This document shows, piece after piece, positions 1 to 4,703 of a stretch of 7,869 nucleotides of DNA (position 1 is its first letter; each line of letters opens with the position of its first letter). Both the position numbers and the translations under genes were made by a program. The notes under the pieces were generated by a model, which ran no database searches, was not told where the DNA came from, and saw only the letters and a program-made list of their open reading frames with translations. The DNA is from Acidimicrobiales bacterium (GTDB lineage: Bacteria > Actinomycetota > Acidimicrobiia > Acidimicrobiales > RAAP-2): positions 1-7,869 of the forward strand of contig JADGOD010000063.1 of NCBI GenBank assembly GCA_017883125.1, in the 5' to 3' direction.

Positions 1-462
1 AACGCTCTCTACCAAGCCAATCTGATGAGCGCGATCAACATCTTCCTGTCCTCCGGGACGACCCACGTCGTGGTGGTCGGCTCGCCCACGATCCGCTCGG
101 ACACCTCCGGGTCGAACGCGCTGATCCGGGCATCTCAGGCGTCGACGGTCTCGACGCTCTCCGATCCCCGGGTGACCTACCTCGACGGCGGGGCATGGGT
201 GGACGACCCGACGACCGGTGGCTACACCGACTTCCGGATCTGCGCCAGCCTCGAGATATTCCTGGGCAACTGCACCGGCCCGGTGATCAACGGGCTGAGG
301 GACAACGTCGTCCGGGGCCCTGACGGGGTGCACTTCTGTGCCACCACGCTCCAGGTCTGCCTCGGGTACGCCTCGGGTGCCTGGCGCTTCGGGGCGTTCG
401 AGGCCTCGGCGGTCTGGTCGATCTACGGCCTCCCCCCGATCCCTCCGCCGATCACGCGCTGA
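1..462 (+). CDS. SGNH/GDSL-type hydrolase, C-terminal part (5' end outside window)
   Basis: The frame is open from base 1, so the gene starts upstream; the ATG at base 25 is internal. What remains (153 codons) reads as the end of an SGNH-fold esterase or acyl-hydrolase domain. A buried beta-strand (HVVVVGSP) is followed by a variable stretch and then by DGVHFC, with Asp at 322-324 and His at 331-333. This matches block V (D-x-x-H) of the SGNH family, which supplies the catalytic Asp and His. The Ser, Gly and Asn blocks would lie upstream and cannot be checked. Several Cys residues (codons around 240, 270, 337 and 358) and a Pro-rich tail (GLPPIPPPITR) suit an exported domain. In actinobacteria such domains often form the C-terminus of OafA-type membrane acyltransferases or stand alone as secreted esterases; which applies here is unknown. 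It converges on the CaiB-family gene with only 23 bases between the stops. Confidence 0.6.
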   Translation, partial: NALYQANLMSAINIFLSSGTTHVVVVGSPTIRSDTSGSNALIRASQASTVSTLSDPRVTYLDGGAWVDDPTTGGYTDFRICASLEIFLGNCTGPVINGLRDNVVRGPDGVHFCATTLQVCLGYASGAWRFGAFEASAVWSIYGLPPIPPPITR

Positions 463-491
463 GCGATCTGCAGGGAGGCGGGCGCTCAGCG
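457..491. terminator. Bidirectional hairpin containing both stop codons
   Basis: A perfect 9-bp inverted repeat, CGCTGAGCG at 457-465 and CGCTCAGCG at 483-491, encloses a 17-base loop. The left arm contains the TGA of the plus-strand hydrolase (460-462) and the right arm contains the TGA of the minus-strand CaiB gene (488-486), so both genes end in the same Arg-stop 9-mer. No T-run follows on either strand. It would therefore act as a stem-only or Rho-assisted terminator, or protect 3' ends. The repeat is plain in the sequence; the function is inferred. Confidence 0.5.
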
Positions 492-1583
492 AGCGTGCCC
501 TGAGGGACCGTCGCTCCCGAAACCCTGGGGGCTGTGCTGGTCGAGCTCTGGTGGTCGACCCGGCGGGAGGGCCGGGTGCTTCGAGAAGCGGACGGGATGC
601 CCGAGCGCCCGTCCGCCGTCCGGGCCGGTGGAGAAGAGCCCTCTCGACCAGAAGTGAGGGTGATCGAGCATCTCGTCGCGGGTGAGCACTGGAGCGATGG
701 GGACCTCGACGGCACTCAGCCGGGCCACGAGCTCGTCCCGGCTCTCTCGTCCGAGTGCGGCGGTCAGCTCGTCGCGGAGCGCGACAGCGTCCTGGGTCCG
801 CTGCGCCACGTCGAGGCCGACGTGTGCTTCGAGACCGAGGGCTCGACACATCGCATCCCAGAGATGGTCCTCGGTGTAGACGCCGAGGACCACGAAGCCA
901 TCTGAGACGGCGAAGGTTCCCATGGCCGGTGCCGCGATGGTCTCGCCGGTCTCCCCGCGTGCCTGATCGATGGATCCCATGGGGGCGACCCAGCTGGCCA
1001 CCACGTCGGTCATCGAGACGTCGATGTGGTCGCCCTCTCCCGTCCGTCGGGCACCAAGGACCCCGGCCAGGATGGCGAACGCGGCGCTCATGCCGGATCC
1101 CTCGTCGGCGATCAGGACGTTCGAGACCACGGGGGCAGCGGCGCCCGCCGGCAGGAGGGCCCCGGCGTAGGCCTGGTAGTTCACGTCGTGACCGGTGGCT
1201 GCGGCGAGCGGGCCGACCTGCCCGAACCCCGAGATCGAGCAGTACACGAGCGCGGGGTTGATGGCGCTCAGCTGCGAGTAGCCGACTCCCAGCCGCTCGG
1301 CGACCCCTGGCCGATAGCCCTCGACCACCACGTCGGCCTCCCCGGCCAGCTCGAGGGCGCGTGCGCGATCCTCGTCACGCTTGAGATCGAGCACCACGCT
1401 GCGCTTGTTCCCGTTGAAGTTCACGAACCGGTCGGGCATGACCCGCATGCGGTCCCCGCCAGGCGGCTCGACCTTGAGGACGTCGGCCCCCAGGTCGGCG
1501 AGGAGCTGGGTCGCGTAGTGGCCCGGCTGCCAGAGCGAGAAGTCGAGGACCTTGAGTCCCGTGAGCAAGCCGTGGGTGGTCAT
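486..1583 (-). CDS. CaiB/BaiF family III CoA-transferase or alpha-methylacyl-CoA racemase-like protein
   Basis: 365 residues, close to the usual family length. The N-terminus LTGLKVLDFS, then ADLGADVLKVEPPGGDRMR (about residues 29-47), is the CoA-binding Rossmann-like start of family III. GHDVNYQA (about 131-138) and IADEGSGMSAA (about 158-168) follow, then GEGDHIDVSM and DGFVVLGV. Asp160 aligns with the Asp that forms the acyl anhydride in formyl-CoA transferase. His132 in GHDVNY resembles the catalytic His of alpha-methylacyl-CoA racemases, so either CoA transfer or 2-methyl epimerisation is possible. The ATG at 1583 is chosen because family homology begins there. An in-frame TTG at 1625 would add 14 unlikely residues, and neither start has a clear Shine-Dalgarno site. 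The gene lies 89 bases downstream of the DUF35 gene with a hairpin between, so it may be only partly co-transcribed with it. Likely cytoplasmic; the substrate is unknown. Confidence 0.9.
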   Translation of the reverse strand: MTTHGLLTGLKVLDFSLWQPGHYATQLLADLGADVLKVEPPGGDRMRVMPDRFVNFNGNKRSVVLDLKRDEDRARALELAGEADVVVEGYRPGVAERLGVGYSQLSAINPALVYCSISGFGQVGPLAAATGHDVNYQAYAGALLPAGAAAPVVSNVLIADEGSGMSAAFAILAGVLGARRTGEGDHIDVSMTDVVASWVAPMGSIDQARGETGETIAAPAMGTFAVSDGFVVLGVYTEDHLWDAMCRALGLEAHVGLDVAQRTQDAVALRDELTAALGRESRDELVARLSAVEVPIAPVLTRDEMLDHPHFWSRGLFSTGPDGGRALGHPVRFSKHPALPPGRPPELDQHSPQGFGSDGPSGHAR

Positions 1584-1633
1584 CGGATCAGAGCCAGTCG
1601 ACAGTTCACGGGTGCGACATCGCAAGAGGGCGT

Positions 1634-1663
1634 CTCTGGAGCGGCGCTGTCACCGCCCCAGAG
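1634..1663 (-). terminator. Hairpin after the DUF35 stop codon
   Basis: CTCTGG (1634-1639), a one-base A, and GCGG (1641-1644) face CCGC (1653-1656), a one-base C, and CCAGAG (1658-1663) across an 8-base loop. This gives ten base pairs with one A/C mismatch. It begins 9 bases after the DUF35 stop codon on the minus strand. No U-tract follows, so it may be a weak terminator, an attenuator or a 3'-end stabiliser between the thiolase/DUF35 pair and the CaiB gene. Confidence 0.4.
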
Positions 1664-1672
1664 GATCGGTGC

Positions 1673-2086
1673 CTAGGGAACCAGCTCGAAGCTGGGGGCG
1701 GAGAACCCGCTCTCGCCGATCGGTCGGATGATCGCTTGGACCTTCTGGCCGATCGCCACCGCGTCGGGGTCCGCCTCGATGATGCCGGTGAGCCGGAGAC
1801 CGGGCTGCTCGTCGAACTCGATCATGCCCACGACGTAGGGGGGCGTGAGGCTCGGGATGCTCTGGTGGCGCACGACGATGAAGCTGAACACCGTGCCTCG
1901 GCCGCTGACCTCCTCGAAGGACGTCGTGGCACCGCACCAGCGGCAGTGCTCCTGGGGGACCTGCATCCAGCGGTGGCACTCCGTGCACCTAGAGAGGGCG
2001 AAGACGCCCGTGGAGAGCGACTCCCAGTAGCCCGCGCTCTCGGGATCCGGGACCGGGATCGGGGGAAGGAGGCGTGCGTCAGTCAT
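1673..2086 (-). CDS. DUF35 zinc-ribbon / OB-fold acyl-CoA-binding protein
   Basis: 137 residues, the normal size for stand-alone DUF35 proteins. An N-terminal helix (PDPESAGYWESL, residues 13-24) is followed by a zinc ribbon with Cys34-x2-Cys37 and Cys48-x2-Cys51. An OB-fold segment comes next: GRGTVFSFIVV, a PPYVVGMIEFDE strand, LRLTGIIE, and the closing GQKVQAII. The start is well fixed. The ATG overlaps the thiolase TGA by four bases (ATGA), and AAGGAA lies at 2092-2097, 5 bases upstream. Proteins of this family bind next to thiolase-fold partners and help hold the CoA substrate, as the DUF35 domain of ChsH2 does with the Ltp2 aldolase. The overlap suggests translational coupling and a 1:1 complex with the upstream thiolase-like protein (inference). 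Confidence 0.93.
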   Translation of the reverse strand: MTDARLLPPIPVPDPESAGYWESLSTGVFALSRCTECHRWMQVPQEHCRWCGATTSFEEVSGRGTVFSFIVVRHQSIPSLTPPYVVGMIEFDEQPGLRLTGIIEADPDAVAIGQKVQAIIRPIGESGFSAPSFELVP

Positions 2087-3219
2087 GGGCGTTCCTTGCT
2101 GTAGATGTTGGCGCCTCCGTAGGGGCCGCCTCCGGCGGTGACGAGTGCGACCTTGGCGTCGGCGACCTGCCGCACCCCTGCGTTGCCACGCAGCTGGAGC
2201 GTGGACTCGTAGTGGTGGTTCAGGCCGTGGATGTAGCCCTCGGACAGCAGGCCTCCGTGGGGGTTGATCACGATGTCGCCGCCGTAGGTGGCGCGGCCCT
2301 CTGCGAAGAAGGGACCGACCTGGCCCTTCTCGCAGAACCCGAAGCCCTCCATGGTCGCCATCACCGTGTAGGTGAAGCAGTCGTACATGCAGGCGAAGTC
2401 CATGTCGCTCGGGTTGAGACCGGTGTTGGCCCAGATCTTTGGCCCGGCGGTGCGGGAGTACATCTCGGTCGGGTCGTCCCACGACGACCAGCCGGCACCG
2501 CTCTGGGAGTTCGACGAGCCGACCAGCCACACCGGCTCGGTCTTGCAGTCTCGGACCATGTCCTCGCCGACCAGCAGGATGGCGACCGCGCCGTCAACCT
2601 CCGAGGTGCAGTCGTAGAGGTGGAACGGCTCGTTGATCCACCGGCTGGAGAGGTAGTCATCCATCGTGAGCGGCTCTCGGTAGAAGGCGTGCTCGTTGGG
2701 CACGGCATGGGCTCGCTGGGTGATGGCGATCTGGCCGAGGTCCTCGCACGTCGAGCCGTACCTGTACTGGTGGCGTCGTGCCGACATGGCGAACCACTGA
2801 GGCGGCACCAGATAGCCGGAGGCGACGTCGTACTGGTTCTCACCGGTGACCTGCATGGGGCCCTCGATGGTCCCGAAGCGATATCCTGACCGACCGTTGA
2901 GCGAGCGGTAGACGAGCACCGCCTTGCACAGGCCGGCCTCGATCACCGCGGCGGCCGTGGCGATCTGGTCGGCGACGAGGTTCCCGCCGCCGTACATCGA
3001 GTTGGCCCATGCCAGCTCGTCGCGGCCGAGCGCCCAGGCCACGTCCATCGGCGAGGAGGAGTCGTTCGCCTGGAACGTGCACATCCCGTCGACGTCGGCG
3101 ATCGTGAGGCCTGCGTCAGCGAGGGCGTCGCGGCAGGCGGAGGCCGCCATCGCCTTGGTGGTGCGCCCGGAGCGCTTGAGGTACTCCGTGCGGCCGATGC
3201 CGACTACTGCGACTGTCAT
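2083..3219 (-). CDS. Thiolase-fold protein of the lipid-transfer/Ltp2 aldolase type, lacking the thiolase nucleophile Cys
   Basis: 378 residues, the usual length of SCP2/Ltp-type thiolase-like proteins. The start MTVAVVGIGRTEY and the duplicated fold (VEAG-like helix IATAAAVIEAG at 87-96, SEVDGAVAILL at 206-216, YDCFTYTVMATMEGFGFC at 279-296) place it in the family. Where true thiolases carry the nucleophilic Cys it reads NSMYGGGNLVA (73-83). The C-terminal signature NPHGGLLSEGYIHG (319-332) has Tyr where the GHP histidine would be. Both losses are typical of Ltp2-like enzymes, which cleave a C-C bond by retro-aldol reaction instead of thiolysis. The ATG at 3219 has GGGAGA (3225-3230) 5 bases upstream. 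Its stop overlaps the DUF35 start, which supports a complex. Likely substrate: a 3-hydroxyacyl-CoA with a branched or sterol-type chain (inference); a non-catalytic or different acyltransferase role cannot be excluded. Confidence 0.88.
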   Translation of the reverse strand: MTVAVVGIGRTEYLKRSGRTTKAMAASACRDALADAGLTIADVDGMCTFQANDSSSPMDVAWALGRDELAWANSMYGGGNLVADQIATAAAVIEAGLCKAVLVYRSLNGRSGYRFGTIEGPMQVTGENQYDVASGYLVPPQWFAMSARRHQYRYGSTCEDLGQIAITQRAHAVPNEHAFYREPLTMDDYLSSRWINEPFHLYDCTSEVDGAVAILLVGEDMVRDCKTEPVWLVGSSNSQSGAGWSSWDDPTEMYSRTAGPKIWANTGLNPSDMDFACMYDCFTYTVMATMEGFGFCEKGQVGPFFAEGRATYGGDIVINPHGGLLSEGYIHGLNHHYESTLQLRGNAGVRQVADAKVALVTAGGGPYGGANIYSKERP

Positions 3220-3244
3220 TTCACTCTCCCGAGTTCGTGGTTGG

Positions 3245-3451
3245 TCATGTCAGTGCTGCGCACCCGCTCGACGCCATTGGCGGCGCCGGGTAGGTCAGGG
3301 GGTCTTCGAGACGACCTCGGAGCTGATGATCGGCCACGACGCCCGGCACGGTGAGCACGTCGGGGACGTGGACCGTCTCGCACCACTCGTCGAACCCCCC
3401 ACGGTTGTTGAGACTGTGTTGAATGTACGGCAGCCACCTGCCACGGTCAAT
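3245..3451 (-). pseudogene. Probable remnant of an EthD/DUF4286-like dimeric alpha+beta-barrel gene
   Basis: The minus-strand frame ending at TGA 3247-3245 reads as protein although it has no ATG, GTG or TTG start between the upstream in-frame stop and the conserved part. From an ATT at 3451-3449 it gives about 68 residues: DRGRWLPYIQHSLNN, then GGFDEWCETVHVPDVL and TVPGVVADHQLRG. This matches the FNEWYxxVHVPDVLxVPGxxxAxRYR pattern at the start of small dimeric alpha+beta-barrel proteins (EthD/DUF4286-like). Codons from TTC GAC GAG onward mostly end in G or C, as in real genes here. The family normally continues for many tens of residues. This copy runs into PPMASSGCAALT and stops, so it appears truncated or frameshifted. 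Alternatively, ATT is a rare start and the protein is very short. It lies directly upstream of the thiolase gene on the same strand. Confidence 0.45.
3422..3450 (-). promoter_or_regulatory. Sigma70-like promoter candidate for the thiolase/DUF35 operon
   Basis: On the minus strand, TTGACC (3450-3445) and TACATT (3427-3422) are separated by exactly 17 bases, inside a locally A+T-richer patch. A transcript would start near 3415 and carry a leader of about 195 bases before the thiolase ATG. The boxes fall within the first codons of the barrel-gene remnant, so a live promoter here would mean the remnant is no longer translated from its original start. Confidence 0.4.
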
Positions 3452-3498
3452 TGCCGGCGCGACCCTCGCCCGCGCGGTGTCGGGATCCGGCCCGCTCT

Positions 3499-3524
3499 GC
3501 GATCGAGGTCGCTCGAGCCGTCGC
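3499..3524 (-). terminator. Weak hairpin after the L,D-transpeptidase gene
   Basis: GCGATCGAG (3499-3507) can pair with CTCGA (3512-3516) and TCGC (3521-3524) around a 4-base loop, with a 4-base bulge (3517-3520). It starts 3 bases past the transpeptidase stop codon on the minus strand. There is no U-run. The position is good but the structure is imperfect, so this is only a candidate. Confidence 0.25.
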
Positions 3525-3527
3525 TTC

Positions 3528-4421
3528 TCAGAGGCCTTGGAGCTGACCAGCCGTCCCGACGGCGATCATGGGCGATTGGGAGGGGTTGAACCACCTCAGG
3601 ATCTGATCGAGGTCTTGGGGTGCGAGCGAGACGCAGCCTGCGGTGGGCCCCCCCGTCGAGTCGTGGAGGAAGATCGCCGACCCCCGCCCCGGGACCACAG
3701 GGCTGGTGTTGTAGTTGATGACGGCGAAGTGCTGGTAGGCATCGGTGATCTGCCAGAGCGCCTCGCTCCCTCCGCCGAACGGCGGGCTGGTCCCGCAGGT
3801 GACGTTGACGAACTGGTTGTAGGTGGGCGAGCTGGGGTCTTCGTCCCACCAGTCACCACAGACCAGCTGATGGTACGGAAGCGCCGTGCCGAGGGAGGGA
3901 CCGTTGCCATAGAGCTGGCCTCCGATCGAGAACAGCCCGACCGGTGTGGTCCCGTCACCCTCGGTCTTGGTTCCAGAGGTGCCGTTGTAGCCGACGGATG
4001 CCATGATCCCGGGGGTGAGGGCCTGCCAGCACTGCCCGCTGCGGACCCACGCCTGGAGGACGCCGACCGTCGAGGAGCTGGAGGGGACCTCCACGGTGAG
4101 CAGCTGGCCCGCGCCCCCCGGCGAGGAGATCGGCAGCGAGGTGGCCTGGGGACACCCAGCGGCCTGCGGAGGGCTCTGTGGCGGCGACGGAGAGGGTGGA
4201 GCTATCGAGACGAGGGGCGGGGGGCTCTCGACCGTCGTCGACGTGCTCGTGCTCGACGTGCCTGGCGACGTCGACCGTGTCGTCACGGTCGACGAGGATC
4301 CCCGAAGCGCGCCGTGGACCGATGCGCTGGCACACGACGTGACGAGGACGATCCCGAGCAGGGCGAAGGATCCCCCAAGCGCACGTCGCCAGTGATGAGT
4401 CGCCGGAGAAGGGGTCGGCAT
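3528..4421 (-). CDS. Lipoprotein L,D-transpeptidase-like (YkuD-fold, COG3786-type) cell-wall enzyme
   Basis: 297 residues. The N-terminus (MPTPSPATHHWRR), a hydrophobic stretch at about residues 15-29 and the lipobox VTSC put the lipidated Cys at residue 30, so the protein should be anchored outside the membrane. A Ser/Thr/Pro-rich linker follows (about 31-85), then the catalytic domain: GDGTTPVGLFSIGG (155-168), DPSSPTYNQFV (195-205), and AIFLHDSTGG followed by TAGCVSL, with His253 and Cys263 as the expected catalytic pair. The His-x9-Cys spacing and TAGC in place of SHGC fit the COG3786-type branch. Four other Cys (90, 131, 188, 209) could form disulfides. Enzymes of this fold make or exchange 3-3 peptide cross-links in peptidoglycan or attach molecules to it; the donor here is unknown. 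AGGAAG (4428-4433), 6 bases upstream, fixes the ATG; the longer open frame beyond it is non-coding in character. It is divergent from the mannosyltransferase pair. Confidence 0.88.
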   Translation of the reverse strand: MPTPSPATHHWRRALGGSFALLGIVLVTSCASASVHGALRGSSSTVTTRSTSPGTSSTSTSTTVESPPPLVSIAPPSPSPPQSPPQAAGCPQATSLPISSPGGAGQLLTVEVPSSSSTVGVLQAWVRSGQCWQALTPGIMASVGYNGTSGTKTEGDGTTPVGLFSIGGQLYGNGPSLGTALPYHQLVCGDWWDEDPSSPTYNQFVNVTCGTSPPFGGGSEALWQITDAYQHFAVINYNTSPVVPGRGSAIFLHDSTGGPTAGCVSLAPQDLDQILRWFNPSQSPMIAVGTAGQLQGL

Positions 4422-4427
4422 CGAGGG

Positions 4428-4433
4428 CTTCCT
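4428..4433 (-). promoter_or_regulatory. Ribosome binding site deciding the transpeptidase start
   Basis: AGGAAG on the minus strand lies 6 bases from the ATG at 4421. It decides this start over the open frame that continues to 4703, because the signal peptide and lipobox begin right after it. Confidence 0.7.
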
Positions 4434-4548
4434 GTTCACTGCATCAGACGGGCGGTTGGGATGGCGCCATTCTGCCAGGCCTTCCCGATGCTGCGTGGGG
4501 CGTGGCGGTGGCGATACCTCCCACCCTCCTGATCGTGATGATCGCCAG

Positions 4549-4610
4549 GCGTCTCGAGAGACCGGCACCGGCGATCGCCTCGTGAGACGCGAGGACCTCT
4601 CAGGCCGGTC
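4549..4610. repeat. Interleaved inverted repeats in the divergent intergenic region
   Basis: The 282 bases between the transpeptidase (4421) and the MptB-like start (4704) hold three symmetric elements. GCGTCTC (4549-4555) pairs with GAGACGC (4584-4590). GACCGGC (4560-4566) pairs with GCCGGTC (4604-4610). GGCGATCGCC (4570-4579) is a perfect 10-base palindrome lying between them. The first two stems interlock, so they are mutually exclusive as simple hairpins or would form a pseudoknot. They could be operators or leader structure for the plus-strand genes. No gene is supported in this stretch. Confidence 0.35.
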
Positions 4611-4635
4611 AAGAGGGCAGCGGAGCGACGCGCAG

Positions 4636-4641
4636 TACGAT
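4636..4641 (+). promoter_or_regulatory. Possible -10 box for the mannosyltransferase operon
   Basis: TACGAT fits the actinobacterial TAnnnT -10 pattern and would give a leader of about 55 bases before the GTG at 4704. No matching -35 box lies 16-18 bases upstream (GGTCAA at 4607-4612 is too far), so support is weak. Confidence 0.2.
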
Positions 4642-4693
4642 TGGGGGCGCCTCCAGTCGAGAGTGCCCATCTGAGTGATGGACGTTGGAACAA

Positions 4694-4700
4694 GAGGGAG
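4694..4700 (+). promoter_or_regulatory. Ribosome binding site deciding the MptB-like GTG start
   Basis: GAGGGAG ends 3 bases before the GTG at 4704. The alternative in-frame TTG at 4641 has no Shine-Dalgarno match and would add 21 residues unlike the family N-terminus. Confidence 0.55.
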
Positions 4701-4703
4701 CAA

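Noticed and set aside
1584..1625. TTG start for the CaiB-family gene at 1625
   Set aside because: The added residues (LRCRTRELSTGSDP) lie before the family's conserved N-terminus and no ribosome site supports them.
2087..2530. N-terminal extension of the DUF35 frame inside the thiolase gene
   Set aside because: Arg/His-rich shadow of the thiolase. The ATG at 2086 has an AAGGAA ribosome site and the family start follows directly.
3216..3437. Minus-strand frame ending in ATGA overlap with the thiolase start
   Set aside because: The overlap looks like an operon junction, but the translation is Arg/Pro-rich and motif-free, and the neighbouring frame (3245-3451) carries the barrel-family motif instead.
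4422..4703. Longer start for the transpeptidase frame (94 extra residues)
   Set aside because: The signal peptide and lipobox begin at the ATG at 4421, which has AGGAAG 6 bases upstream; the extra residues resemble translated intergenic DNA.
4641..4703. TTG start for the MptB-like gene at 4641
   Set aside because: No ribosome site, and it overlaps a possible -10 box; the GTG at 4704 has GAGGGAG just upstream.
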